Shown: positions 23,500-34,904, numbered from the stretch's first letter. The stretch: 64,000 nt of DNA from Paratinospora sagittata (GCA_035771175.1 CM069610.1:27246501-27310500); one strand, 5' to 3'. Notes: generated by a model from the sequence alone, not told the origin. Made by a program: numbers and translations.

Positions 23500-23809
23500 A
23501 CGAGATACGCGACACAAAATGTATTTAAATGGTGAGATACAGGGTGTAGTTTGCGGCTAGTAGATCTCGTAAAGGCACCGAAAAAGAAAAAAAAGTGCTC
23601 CGAAAACGGACATCGGTATAAAAAGTTACTGCCCGTAGAAACAATACGCAGCAGGTAGCGTTTTTCCTGTTTTTATTATATTTTCGCGGCGTTGGATAAC
23701 GTAAAATAGCAATTTTCAAGAGCGAAAGAAAAAATCAGTCAGAGAGTCGGAGAGGGAGTTCCGACGGGAGGGAAAAAAAATGAAAGAGAACGAAAGAAAA
23801 AGTAGAGGA

Positions 23810-23928
23810 GGGGTGCAACACGAGAACTTCCCAGGAGGTCACCCATACTAATACTACTCTCGCCCGAGCATGCTTAACTGCGAAGTTCTGATGAGATCCG
23901 TTTCATTAGTGCCGGTATGATCGCACCC
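23810..23928 (-). rRNA. 5S rRNA gene, unit 56
   Basis: Partner of unit 50, with GAGATCCGTTTC. Confidence 0.85.
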
Positions 23929-24228
23929 ATAAGATACGTTACGGAAAACGTATTTAAATGGTGAATTACAGGGAGCAGTTTGCGGGTAGTAGATCTCGTA
24001 AAGGCACCGAAAATGAAAAAAAAGTGCACCGAAAATGGACATCGGTAGAAAAAGTTACTGCCCGTAGAACCAATACCCAGCAGGTAGAGTTTTTCTTGTT
24101 TTTATTATATTTTCGCGGCGTTGGATAACGTAAAATAGCAACTGTCAAGAGCGAAAGAAAAAATCAGTCAGAGAGTCCGAAAGGGAGTTCCGACGGGAGG
24201 AAAAAAAATGGAAAGAAAAAGTAAAAGA

Positions 24229-24347
24229 GGGGTGCAACACGGAGACTTTACGGGAGGTCACCCATCCTAGTACTACTCTCGCCCAAGCACGCTTCACTGC
24301 GGAGTTCTGATGGGATCTGGTGCACTAGCGCTGGTATGATTGCTCCC
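24229..24347 (-). rRNA. 5S rRNA gene, unit 57
   Basis: Copy of unit 55, two units downstream of it. Confidence 0.86.
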
Positions 24348-24657
24348 ACGAGATACGCGACGCAAAACGTATTTAAATGGTGAGATACAGGGTATAGTTT
24401 GCGGCTAGTAGATCTCGTAAAGGCACCGAAAATGAAAAAAAAATGCTCCGAAAACGGGAATCGGTATAAAAAGTTACTGCCAGTAGAAACAATACGCAGC
24501 AGGTAGCGTTTTTCCTGTTTTTATTATATTTTCGCGGCGTTGGATAACGTAAAATAGCAATAATCAAGAGCGAAAGAAAAAATCAGTCAGAGAGTCTGAG
24601 AGGGAGTTCCGACGGGAGGGAAAAAAAACGAAAGAGAATGAAAGAAAAAGTAGAGGA

Positions 24658-24776
24658 GGGGTGCAACACGAGAACTTCCCAGGAGGTCACCCATCCTAAT
24701 ACTACTCTCGCCCGGGCACGCTTAACTGCGAAGTTCTGATGAGATCCGTTTCATTAGTGCCGGTATGATCGCACCC
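24658..24776 (-). rRNA. 5S rRNA gene, unit 58
   Basis: Copy of the unit 50/56 subtype, with GCCCGGGCACGC in the intermediate element. Confidence 0.85.
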
Positions 24777-25087
24777 ATGAGATACGTTACGAAAAACGTA
24801 TTTAAATGGTCAGATAAAGGGGGCAGTTTGTGGCTAGTAGATCTCCTACAGGCACCAAAAATGAAAAAAAAGTGCTCCGAAAACGAAAATCGATAGAAAA
24901 AGTTACTGCCCGTAAAACGAATACGCAGCAGGTAGCATTTTTCCTATTTTTATTATATTTTCGCGGCGTTGGATAACGTAAAATAGCAACTATCAAGAGC
25001 AAAAGAAAAAATCAGTAAGAGAGACTGAAAGGGAGTTCCGACGGGAGGGAAAAAAAAAGGAAAGAGAAAGATAGAAAAAGTAAAAGA

Positions 25088-25206
25088 GGGGTGCAACACG
25101 AGGACTTCACAGGAGGTCACCCATCCTAGTACTACTCTCGCCCAAGCACGCTTAACTGCGGAGTTATGTTGGGATCCGGTGCATTAGTGCTGGTATGATC
25201 GCACCA
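25088..25206 (-). rRNA. 5S rRNA gene, unit 59
   Basis: Close to consensus over most of its length (box A AGTTAAGCG, BamHI site). Differs at GTTATGTTGGG, CTTCACAGG and the 5' base (TGGTGCGATC). Confidence 0.92.
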
Positions 25207-25518
25207 ATAAAATAGGCGACGGCAAACGTATTTAAATGGTGAGATACAAGACACAGTTTGCGGCTAGTAGATCTCGTAAAGGCACCGAAAATTAAAAAAA
25301 AAGCACTTCGAAAACGGATGTCGGTAGAAAAAGTTACTCCCCGTAGAACCAATACGCAGCAGGTAGCGTTTTTCCTATTGTTATTATATTTTTGCGGCGT
25401 TGGATAACTTAAAATAGCAACTGTCAAGAGCGAAAGAAAAAATCAGTCAGAGAGTCTGAATGGGAGTTCCGACGTTAGGGAAAAAAAAAGGAAAGAGAAC
25501 GAAATAAAAAGTAAAAGA

Positions 25519-25637
25519 AGGGTGCAACACGAGGCAATCCCAGGAGGTCACCCATCCTAGTACTACTCTCCCCCAAGCACTCTTCACTTCGGAGTTCTGA
25601 TGGGATCCGGTGCATTGGTGCTGGTATGATCGCACCC
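25519..25637 (-). rRNA. 5S rRNA gene, unit 60
   Basis: Changes in the intermediate element and box A (CTCCCCCAAGCACTCTTC on the plus strand). Canonical 5' end and BamHI site. Confidence 0.87.
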
Positions 25638-25949
25638 ATGAGATACGCGACGGAAAACGTATTTAAATGGTGATATACAGAGAGCAGTTTGCGGGCAGTA
25701 GATCTCGTAAAGGCACCGAGAATGAAAAAAAAGTGCTTCGAAAACGACATCGGTAGAAAAAGTTACTGCCCGTAGAACCAATACGCAGCAGGTAGCGTTT
25801 TTCCTGTTTTTATTATATTTTCGCGGCGTTGGATAACGTAAAATAGCAACTGTCAAGAACGAAAGAAAAAATCACTCAGAGAGTCTGAAAGGGAGTTCCG
25901 ACGGGAGGGAAAAAAAAGAAGGAAAGAGAACGAAAGAAAAAGTAAAAGA

Positions 25950-26068
25950 GGGGTGCAACACGATGACTTTACAGGAGGTCACCAATCCTAGTACTACTCT
26001 CGCCCAAGCACGCTTAACTGCGGAGTTCTGATGGGATCCGGTGCATTTGTGCTGGTATGATCGCTCCC
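25950..26068 (-). rRNA. 5S rRNA gene, unit 61
   Basis: 5' end GGGAGCGATC. Canonical box A and BamHI site. Box C change CACCAATCC. Confidence 0.89.
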
Positions 26069-26380
26069 ACGAGATACGCGACGAAAAACGTATTTAAATG
26101 GTGAGATACAGGGAGCAGTTTGTGGCTAGTACATCTCGTAAAGGCACCGAAAACGAAAAAAAAGTGCACCGAAAATGAACATCGGTGGAAAAAGTTACAG
26201 CCCGTAGAACCAATACGTAGCAGGTAGCGTTTTTCCTCTTTATATTTTATTTTCGCGGCGTTGGATAACGTAAAATAGCAACTGTCAAGAGCGAAAGAAA
26301 AAATCAGTCAGAGAGTCTGAAAGCGAGTTCCGACGGGAGGGAAAAAAAAAAGGAAAGAGAACGAAATAAAAAGTAAAAGA

Positions 26381-26499
26381 GGGGTGCAACACAGGGACAT
26401 CACAGGAGGTCACCCATCCTTGTACTACTCTCGCCCAAGCACGCTTCACTGCGGAGTTCTGCTGGGATCCGGTGCATTAGTGCTGGCATTATCGCACCC
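26381..26499 (-). rRNA. 5S rRNA gene, unit 62
   Basis: Canonical 5' seven bases, but GCATTATCG near the start. Box A AGTGAAGCG. BamHI site kept. Confidence 0.89.
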
Positions 26500-26811
26500 A
26501 TGAGATACGCGACGGAAAACGTATTTAAATGGTGAGATAGAGGGAGCACTTTGCGGCTAGTAGATCTCGTAAAGGCACCGAAAATGAAAAAAAAGTGCAC
26601 CGAAAACGGACATCGGTAGAAAAAGTTACTGCCCGTAGAACCAATACGCAGCAGGTAGCATTTTTCCTGTTTTTATTGTATTTTCGCGGCGTTGGATAAC
26701 GTAAAATAGCAACTGTCAAGAGCAAAAGAAAAAATCAGTAAGAGAGACTGAAATGGAGTTCCGACGGGAGGGAAAAAAAGAAGGAAAGAGAACGATAGAA
26801 AAAGTAAAAGA

Positions 26812-26930
26812 GGGGTGCAAGACGAGGACTTCACAGGAGGTCACCCATCCTAGTACTACTCTCGCCCAAGCACGCTTAACTGCGGAGTTATGATGGGATC
26901 CGGTGCATTAGTGCTGGTATGATCGCACCA
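26812..26930 (-). rRNA. 5S rRNA gene, unit 63
   Basis: Near-copy of unit 59, four units upstream. 5' end TGGTGCGATC. GGGTGCAAGACG in the 3' stem. Confidence 0.9.
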
Positions 26931-27242
26931 ATAAAATTGGCTACGGAAAACGTATTTAAATGGTGAGATACAGGGCACAGTTTGCGGCTAGTAGATCTCG
27001 TAAAGGCACCGAAAATTAAAAAAAACGCTTCGAAAACGGACGTCGGTAGAAAAAGTTACTCCCCGTAGAACCAATACGCAGCAGGTAGCGTTTTTCCTAT
27101 TGTTATTATATTTTTGCGGCGTTGGATAACGTAAAATAGCAACTGTTAAGAGCGAAAGAAAAAATCAGTCAGAAAGTCTGAAAGGGAGTTCCGACAGGAG
27201 GGAAAAAAAAGAAGGAAAGAGAACGAAAGAAAATGTAAAAGA

Positions 27243-27361
27243 GGGGTGCAACACGAGAACTTCCCAGGTGGTCACCCATCCTAGTACTACTCTCGCCCAA
27301 GCACGCTTCTCTACGGAGTTCTGATGGGATCCGGTGCATTAGTGCTAGCATTATCGCACCC
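27243..27361 (-). rRNA. 5S rRNA gene, unit 64
   Basis: CTTCTCTACGG in box A and GCTAGCATTATC near the start. BamHI site kept. Confidence 0.87.
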
Positions 27362-27674
27362 ATGAGATACGCGACGGAAAACGTATTTAAATGGTGAGAT
27401 AGAGGGAACAGTTTGCGGCTAGTAGATCTCGTATAGGCACCGAAAATGAAAAAAAAGTGCACCGAAAACGGACATCGGTAAGAAAAGGTTACTGCCCGTA
27501 GAACCAATAACCAGGAGGTAGCGTTTTTCCTATTTTTATTATATTTTTGCGGCGTTGGATAACGTAAAATAGCAACTGTCAAGAACGAAAGAAAAAATCA
27601 CTCAAAGAGTCTGAAAGGGAGTTCCGACGAGAGGGAAAAAAAGAAGGAAAGAGAACGAAAGAAAAAGTAAAAGA

Positions 27675-27793
27675 GGGGTGCAACACGATGACTTCACAGG
27701 AGGTCACCCATCCTAGTACTACTCTCGCCCAAGCACGCTTAACTGCGGAGTTCTGATGGGATCCGGTGGATTAGTGCTGGTATGATCGCTCCC
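27675..27793 (-). rRNA. 5S rRNA gene, unit 65
   Basis: 5' end GGGAGCGATC. Canonical box A, box C and BamHI site. GGTGGATTAG and ATGACTTCACAGG changes. Confidence 0.91.
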
Positions 27794-28106
27794 ACGAGAT
27801 ACGTGACGGAAAACGTATTTAAATGGTGAGATACAGGGAGTAGTTTGTGGCTAGTACATCTCGTAAAGGCACCGAAAATGAAAAAAAAGTGCACCGAAAA
27901 TGAACATCGGTAGAAAAAGTTTCTGCCCGTAGAACCAATAACCAGGAGGTAGCGTTTTTCTTGTTTTTTGTTATATTTTCGCGGCGTTGGATAACTAAAA
28001 TAGAAACTGTCAAGAACGAAAGAAAAAATCACTCAGAGAGTCTAAAAGGGAGTTCCGACGAGAGGGAAAAAAAAGAAGGAAAGAGAACGAAAGAAAAAGG
28101 AAAAGA

Positions 28107-28225
28107 GGGGTGCAACACGATGACTTCACAGGAGGTCACCCATCCTAGTACTACTCTCGCCCAAGCACGCTTAACTGCGGAGTTCTGATGGGATCCGGTG
28201 TATTAGTGCTGGTATGATCGCTCCC
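28107..28225 (-). rRNA. 5S rRNA gene, unit 66
   Basis: Nearly identical to unit 65, the adjacent copy, with GGTGTATTAG in place of GGTGGATTAG. Confidence 0.91.
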
Positions 28226-28535
28226 ACGAGATACGTTACGGAAAACGTATTTAAATGGTGAGATACAGGGAGCAGTTTGCGGCTAGTAGCTCACGTAAAG
28301 GCACCGAAAATGAAAAAAAGTGCTCCGAAAAGGGACATCAGTAGAAAAAGTTACTGCCCGTACAACCAATACGCAGCAGGTTGTATTTTTTCTATTTTTA
28401 TTATATTTTTGAGGCGTTGGATAACTTAAATAAGCAACTATCAAGAGCGAAAGAAAAAATCAGTCAGAGAGTCTAGAAGGGAGTTCCGACCGGAGGGAAA
28501 AAAAAAGGAAAGAGAACGAATGCAAAAGTAAAAGA

Positions 28536-28639
28536 GGGGTGCAACACGAGAACTTCCCCGGTGGTCACCTATCCTAGCACTACTCTCGCCCAAGCACGCT
28601 TAACTGCGGAGTTCTGATGGGATCCGGTGCATTAGTGCT
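28536..28639 (-). pseudogene. 5S rRNA gene truncated at its 5' end and promoter, unit 67
   Basis: The sequence passes directly from ATTAGTGCT inside the gene to TGTGAGATAC in the spacer. About 46 bp is missing: the first 14-15 nt of the RNA, the -12 region and the TTTAAATA box. The rest (box A, box C, BamHI site) is intact. The upstream distance to the next unit is correspondingly short. Confidence 0.9.
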
Positions 28640-28918
28640 TGTGAGATACATGGAGTAGTTTGCGGCTAGTAGATCTCGTAAAGGCACCAAAAATGAAAAA
28701 AAGTGCACCGAAAACGGACATCGGTAGAAAAAGTTACAGCCCGTAGAACCAATACGCAGCTGGTAGCGTTTTTCCTATTTTTATTATATTTTCGCGGCGT
28801 TGGATAATGTAAAATAACAACTGTCAAGAGCGAAAGAAAAAATTAGTCAAAGTGTCTGAAAGGGAGTTCCGACGGGAGGGAAAAAAAAAGGAAAGAAAAC
28901 GAAAGAAAAAGTAAAAGA

Positions 28919-29037
28919 GGGGTACAACACGAGGACATCCCAGGAGGTCACCCATCCTAGTACTACTCTCGCCCAAGCACGCTTCACTGCGGAGATCTGA
29001 ATGGATCCAGTGCATTAGTGGTGGTATGATCGCAACC
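28919..29037 (-). rRNA. 5S rRNA gene, unit 68
   Basis: 5' end GGTTGCGATC. GGTACAAC in the 3' stem. AGATCTGAATGGATCC around the BamHI site. Early type a copy. Confidence 0.87.
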
Positions 29038-29346
29038 ATGAGGTACGCGACGAAAAACGTATTTAAGTGGTGAGATACAGGGAGAAGTTTGCAGGTAGTA
29101 GATCTCGTAAAGGCACCGAGAATGAAAAAAAAGTGCTCTGAAAACGGACATCGATAAAAAAAAGTTACTGCCCGTAGAACCATTACGCAGCAGGTAGCGT
29201 TTTTCCTGTTTTTATTATATTTTTGCGGCGTTGGATAACGTAAAATAGCAACTGTCAAGAGTGAAAGAAAAAATCAGTCAGAGAGTCTAAAGAGAGTTCC
29301 GACGGGAGGGAAAAAAACAAAAGAAAATGAAAGAAAAAGTAAAAAA

Positions 29347-29465
29347 GGGGTGCAACACGAGAACTTCCCAGAGGGCCACCCATTCTAGTACTACTCTCGC
29401 CCAAGCACGCTTAACTGCGGAGTTCTGATGGGATCCGGTGCATTAGTGCTGGCATGATCACAACC
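29347..29465 (-). rRNA. 5S rRNA gene, unit 69 (type b)
   Basis: 5' end GGTTGTGATC. GGGCCACCCATTC in box C. Canonical box A and BamHI site. Confidence 0.88.
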
Positions 29466-29779
29466 ATGAGATACGCGACGGAAAACATATTTAAATGGTG
29501 AGATACTGGGAGCAGTTTGAGGCTAGTAGATCTCGTAAGGGCACCGAAAATGAAAAAAAAAAAGTGCTCCGAAAACGGACATCGGTAGAAAAAGTTACGG
29601 CCCGTAGAACCAATGCGCAGCGGGTAGCGTTTTTCCTGTTTTTATTATATTTTCGCGGCGTTGGATAACAAAAAATAGCAACTGTGAAGAGCGAAAGAAA
29701 AAATCAGTCAGAGAGCCTGAAAGGGAGTTCCGACGGGAGGGAAAAAAAAAGGAAAGAGAACGAAAGAAAAAGTAAAAGA

Positions 29780-29898
29780 GGGGTGCAACACGAGAAATTC
29801 CCAGGAGGTCTCCCATCCTAGTACTACTCTCGGCGAAGCACGCTTAACTGCGGAGTTCTGATGGAATTAGGTGCATTAGTGGCGGTATGATCGCACCC
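29780..29898 (-). rRNA. 5S rRNA gene, unit 70
   Basis: Canonical 5' seven bases. TCGGCGAAGC in the intermediate element and GGAATTAGG in place of the BamHI site. Confidence 0.86.
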
Positions 29899-30186
29899 AT
29901 GAGATACGTTACGAAAAACGTATTTAAATGGTGAGATACAGGGAGCAGTTTGCGGCTGGTAGATCTCGTAAAGGCACCGAAAATGAAAAAAAAGTTCTCC
30001 AAAAACGGACATCGGCAGAAAAAGTTACTGCCTGTAGAACCAATTCGCAGCAGGTGGCGTTTTTCCTGTTTTTATTATATGTTCGCAGCATTGGATAAAT
30101 TAAAATAACAACTATCAAGAGTGAAAGAAAAAATCAGTCAAAGGGTCTGAAAGGGAGCTCCGACGGGAGGGAAAAAAAAGGAAAGA

Positions 30187-30305
30187 GGGGTGCAACACGA
30201 GAACTTCCCCGGAGGTCACCTATCCTAGTACTACTCTCGCCCAAGCACGCTTAACTGCGGAGTTCTTATGGGATCCGGTGCATTAGTGTTGGTATGCTCC
30301 CACCC
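30187..30305 (-). rRNA. 5S rRNA gene, unit 71 (type c)
   Basis: Gene full length, but the T-rich terminator is shortened. The spacer purine tract runs straight into GAAAGAGGGGTGC, losing about 20 bp of the usual downstream tract. 5' end GGGTGGGAGC. Confidence 0.86.
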
Positions 30306-30615
30306 AGGAGATACGCGACGGAATACGTATTTAAATGGTGAGATACAGGGAGCAGTTTGCGGCTAGTAGATCTCGTAAACGCACCGAAAATGAAAAAATA
30401 GTGCACCGAAAACGGACATCGGTAGAAAAAGTTACACCCCGTAGAACCCATACGCAGCTGGTAGTATTTTTCCTGTTTTAATTATATTTTCGCGGCGTTG
30501 GATAACGTAAAATAGCAACTGTCAAGAGCGAAAGAAAAAATCAGTCAGAGAGTCTGAAAGGGAGTTCCGACGGGAGGGAAAAAAAAGGAAAGAAAATGAA
30601 AGAAAAAGTAAAAGA

Positions 30616-30734
30616 GGGGTGCAACGCGAGGACATCCCAGGAGGTTACCCATCCTAGTACTACTCTTGCCCAAGCACGCTTCACTGCGGAGTTCTGCTGG
30701 GATCCAGCGCATTAGTGCTGGTATGATCGCAACC
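30616..30734 (-). rRNA. 5S rRNA gene, unit 72 (type a)
   Basis: 5' end GGTTGCGATC. GGATCCAGCGC around the BamHI site. Box A AGTGAAGCG. Confidence 0.88.
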
Positions 30735-31043
30735 ATGAGATACGCGACGAAAAACATATTTAAATGGTGAGATACAAGGAGAAGTTTGCGGGTAGGAGAT
30801 CTCGTAAAGGCACCGAGAATGAAAAAAAAGTGCTCCGAAAACGGACATCGATAGAAAAAGTTACTGCCCGTAGAACCATTACGCAGCAGGTAGCGTTTTT
30901 TGTGTTTTTATTATATTTTCTAGGCGTTGGATAACGTAAAATAGCAACTGTCAAGAGCGAAAGAAAAAATCAATCAGAGAGTCTGAAAGGGAGTTCCGAC
31001 GGGAGGGAAAAAAACGAAAGAAAATGAAAGAAAAAGTAAAAGA

Positions 31044-31162
31044 GGGGTGCAACACGAGTACTTCCCAGGGGGTCACCCATTCTAGTACTACTCTCGCCCA
31101 AGCACGCTTAACTGCGGAGTTCTGATGGGATCCGGTGCATTAGTGATGGCATGATCACAACC
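31044..31162 (-). rRNA. 5S rRNA gene, unit 73 (type b1)
   Basis: 5' end GGTTGTGATC. GTGATGGC near the start. Canonical box A. Confidence 0.88.
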
Positions 31163-31472
31163 ATGAGATACACGACGGAAAACGTATTTAAATGGTGAGA
31201 TACTGGGAGCAGTTTGCGGCTATTATATCTCGTAAAGGCACCGAAAATGAAAAAAAAAGTGCATCGAAAACGGACATCGGTAGAAAAAGTTACTGCCCGT
31301 AGAACCATTACGCAGCAGGTAGCGTTTTTCCTGTTTTTATTATATTTTCGCGGCGTTGGATAACGTAAAATAGCAACTGTCAAGAGTGAAAGAAAAAATC
31401 AGTCAGAGAGTCTAAAGGGAGTTCCGACGGGAGGGAAAAAAAACAAAAGAAAATGAAATAAAAAGTAAAAGA

Positions 31473-31591
31473 GGGGTGCAACACGAGAACTTCCCAGAGG
31501 GTCACCCATTCTAGTACTACTCTCACCCAAGCACGCTTAACTGCGTAGTTCTGATGGGATCCGGTGCATTAGTGCTGGCATGATCACAACC
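31473..31591 (-). rRNA. 5S rRNA gene, unit 74 (type b2)
   Basis: 5' end GGTTGTGATC. CTGCGTAG beside box A. TCTCACCC in the intermediate element. Confidence 0.87.
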
Positions 31592-31902
31592 ATGAAATAC
31601 GCGACGGAAAACATATTTAAATGGTGAGATACTGGGAGCAGTTTGAGGCTAATAGATCTCGTAAAGGCACCGAAAATGAAAAAAAAATGCTCCGAAAACG
31701 GACATTGGTAGAAAAAGTTACTGCCCGTAGAACCAATATGCAGCGGGTAGCGTTTTTCCTATTTTTATTATATTTTTGCGGCGTTGGATGACAAAAAATA
31801 GCAACTGTCAAGAGCGAAAGAAAAAACCAGTTAGAGAGCCTGAAAGGGAGTTCCGACGGGAGGGGAAAAAAAAGGAATGAGAACGAATGAAAAAGTAAAA
31901 GA

Positions 31903-32021
31903 GGGGTGCAACACGAGAACTTCCCCGGAGGTCACCTATCGTAGTACTACTCTCGCCCAAGCACGCTTAACTGCGGAGCTCTGATGGGATCCGGTGCATT
32001 AGTGCTGGTATGATCCCACCC
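31903..32021 (-). rRNA. 5S rRNA gene, unit 75 (type c)
   Basis: 5' end GGGTGGGATC. GGAGCTCTG next to the BamHI site. CTATCGTAG in box C. Confidence 0.88.
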
Positions 32022-32330
32022 AGGAGATACACGACGGAATACGTATTTAAATGGTAAGATACAGGGAGCAGTTTGCGGCTAGTAGATCTCGTAAAGGCAC
32101 CGAAAATGAAAAAATAGTGCACCGAAAACGGACATCGGTAGAAAAAGTTACAGCCCGTAGAACCAATACGCAGCTGGTAGCGTTTTTCCTGTTTTAATTA
32201 TATTTTCGCGGCGTTGGATAACGTAAAATAGCAACTGTTAAGAGCGAAAGAAAAAATCAGTCAGAGAGTCTGAAAGGGAGTTCCGACGGGAGGAAAAAAA
32301 AAGAAAGAAAATGAAAGAAAAAGTAAAAGA

Positions 32331-32449
32331 GGGGTGCAACACGAGGACAACCCAGGAGGTTACCCATCCTTGTACTACTCTCGCCCAAGCACGCTTCACT
32401 GTGGAGTTCTGCTGGGATCCGGTGCATTAGTGCTGGTATGATCGCAACC
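32331..32449 (-). rRNA. 5S rRNA gene, unit 76 (type a)
   Basis: 5' end GGTTGCGATC. ACTGTGGAG beside box A. GACAACCCAGG in the 3' part. Confidence 0.88.
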
Positions 32450-32759
32450 ATGAGATACGCGACGAAAAACATATTTAAATGGTGAGATACAATGAGAAGT
32501 TTGCGGGTAGGAGATCTCGTAAAGGCACTGAGAATGAAAAAAAAGTGCTCCGAAAACGGACATCGATAGAAAAAGTTACTGCCCGTATAACCATTACGCA
32601 GCAGGTAGCGTTTTTTGTGTTTTTATTATATTTTCGCGACGTTGGATAACGTAAAATATCAACTGCCAAGAGCGAAAGAAAAAATCAATCAGAGAGTCTA
32701 AAAGGGAGTTCCGACGGGAGGGAAAAAAAATGAAAGAAAATGAAAGAAAAAGTAAAATA

Positions 32760-32878
32760 GGGGTGCAACACAAGTACTTCCCAGGGGGTCACCCATTCTA
32801 GTACTACTCTCGCCCAAGCACGCTTAACTGCGGAGTTCTGATGGGATCCGGTGCATTAGTGCTGGCATGATCACAACC
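32760..32878 (-). rRNA. 5S rRNA gene, unit 77 (type b1)
   Basis: 5' end GGTTGTGATC. ACAAGTACTTCC in the 3' stem region. BamHI site kept. Confidence 0.88.
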
Positions 32879-33186
32879 ATGAGATACACGACGGAAAACG
32901 TATTTAAATGGTAAGATACTGGGAGCAGTTTGCGGCTAGTAGATCTCGTAAAGGCACCGAAAATGAAAAAAAGTGCATCGAAAACGGACATCGGTAGAAA
33001 AAATTACTGCCCGTAGAACCATTACGCAGCAGGTAGCGTTTTTCCTGTTTTTATTATATTTTCGCGGTGTTGGATAACGTAAAATAGCATATGTCAAGAG
33101 TGAAAGAAAAAATCAGTCAGAGAGTCTAAAGGGAGTTCCGACGGGAGGGAAAAAAAACAAAAGAAAATGAAAGAAAAAGTAAAAGA

Positions 33187-33305
33187 GAGGTGCAACACGA
33201 GAACTTCCCAGGGGGTCACCCATTCTAGTACTACTCTCGCCCAAGCACGCTTAACTGCGGAGTTCTGATGGGATCCGGTGCATTAGTGCTGGCATGATCA
33301 CAACC
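33187..33305 (-). rRNA. 5S rRNA gene, unit 78 (type b2)
   Basis: 3' end altered (GAGAGGTGCAAC on the plus strand). 5' end GGTTGTGATC. Confidence 0.87.
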
Positions 33306-33616
33306 ATGAAATACGCGACGGAAAACATATTTAAATGGTGAGATACTGGGAGCAGTTTGAGGCTAGTAGATCTCGTAAAGGCACCGAAAAAGAAAAAAAA
33401 AGTGCTCCGAAAATGGACATCGGTAGAAAAAGTTACTGCCCGTAGAACCAATATGCAGCGGGTAGCTTTTTTCCTGTTTTTATTATATTTTTGCGGCGTT
33501 GGATGACAAAAAATAGCAACTGTCAAGAGCGAAAGAAAAAACCAGTCAGAGAGTCTAAATAGAGTTCCGACGGGAGGGAAAAAAAAAGGAAAGAGAACGA
33601 AAGAAAAAGTAAAAAA

Positions 33617-33735
33617 GGGGTGCAACACGAGAACTTCCCCGGAGGTCACCTATCGTAGTACTACTCTCGCCCAAGCACGCTTAACTGCGGAGTTCTGATG
33701 GGATCCGGTGCATTAGTGCTGGCATGATCACAACC
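33617..33735 (-). rRNA. 5S rRNA gene, unit 79 (c/b recombinant)
   Basis: The 3' half is type c (CCCCGGAGGTCACCTATCG) and the 5' half is type b (GGTTGTGATCATGCC), with the switch somewhere between box C and the 5' region. The flanking spacers also change type across it. Confidence 0.87.
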
Positions 33736-34048
33736 ATGAGATACGCGACGGAAAACATATTTAAATGGTGAGATACTGGGAGCAGTTTGAGGCTAGTAGA
33801 TCTCGTAAGGGCACCGAAAATGAAAAAAAAAAGTGCTCCGAAAACGGACATCGGAAGAAAAAGTTACTGCCCGTAGAACCAATATGCAGCGGGTAGCGTT
33901 TTTCCTGTTTTTATTATATTTTTGCGGCGTTGGATGACAAAAAATAGCAACTGTCAAGAGCGAAAGAAAAAACCAGTTAGAGAGCCTGAAAGGGAGTTCC
34001 GACGGGAGGGAAAAAAAAAGGAATGAGAACGAAAGAAAAAGTAAAAGA

Positions 34049-34167
34049 GGGGTGCAACACGAGAACTTCCCCGGAGGTCACCTATCGTAGTACTACTCTC
34101 GCCCAAGCACGCTTAACTGCGGAGCTCTGATGGGATCCGGTGCATTAGTGCTGGTATGATCCCACCC
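34049..34167 (-). rRNA. 5S rRNA gene, unit 80 (type c)
   Basis: 5' end GGGTGGGATC. Near-identical to unit 75, including GGAGCTCTG. Confidence 0.88.
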
Positions 34168-34475
34168 AGGAGATACGCGACGGAATACGTATTTAAATGG
34201 TGAGATACAGGGAGCAGTTTGCGGCTAGTAGATCTCGTAAAGGCACCGAAAATGAAAAAATAGTGCACCGAAAACGGACATCGGTAGAAAAAGTTACAGC
34301 CCGTAGAACCAATACGCAGCTGGTAGCGTTTTTCCTGTTTTAATTATATTTTCGCGGCGTTGGATAACGTAAAATAGCAACTGTCAAGAGCGAAAGAAAA
34401 AATCAGTCAGAGAGTCTGAAAGGGAGTTCCGACGGGAGGAAAAAAAAAGAAAGAAAATGAAAGAAAAAGAAAAGA

Positions 34476-34594
34476 GGGGTGCAACACGAGGACATCCCAG
34501 GAGGTTACCCATCCTAGTACTACTCTCGCCCAAGCACGCTTCACTGTGGAGTTCTGCTGGGATCCGGTGCATTAGTGCTGGTATGATCGCAACC
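34476..34594 (-). rRNA. 5S rRNA gene, unit 81 (type a)
   Basis: 5' end GGTTGCGATC. The terminator tract reads GAAAAAGAAAAGAGG on the plus strand. Confidence 0.88.
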
Positions 34595-34904
34595 ATGAGA
34601 TACGCGACGAAAAACATATTTAAATGGTGAGATACAAGGAGAAGTTTGCGGGTAGGAGATCTCGTAAAGGCACTGAGAATGAAAAAAAAGTGCTCCGAAA
34701 ACGGACATCGATAGAAAAAGTTACTGCCCGTATAACCATTACGCAGCAGGTAGCGTTTTTTGTGTTTTTATTATATTTTCGCGACGTTGGATAACGTAAA
34801 ATATCAACTGCTAAGAGCGAAAGAAAAAATCAATCAGAGAGTCTAAAAGGGAGTTCCGACGAGAGGGAAAAAAAACGAAAGAAAATGAAAGAAAAAGTAA
34901 AATA

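Larger units (their letters stand above)
22496..24071. repeat. Six-unit-spaced higher-order repeat, segment 2
   Basis: Copy of 19,930-21,505, units 53-56. The next two units (57 and 58) then repeat the unit 55-56 pair with a two-unit offset of 848 bp, so a second, shorter duplication is stacked on the first. Confidence 0.8.
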
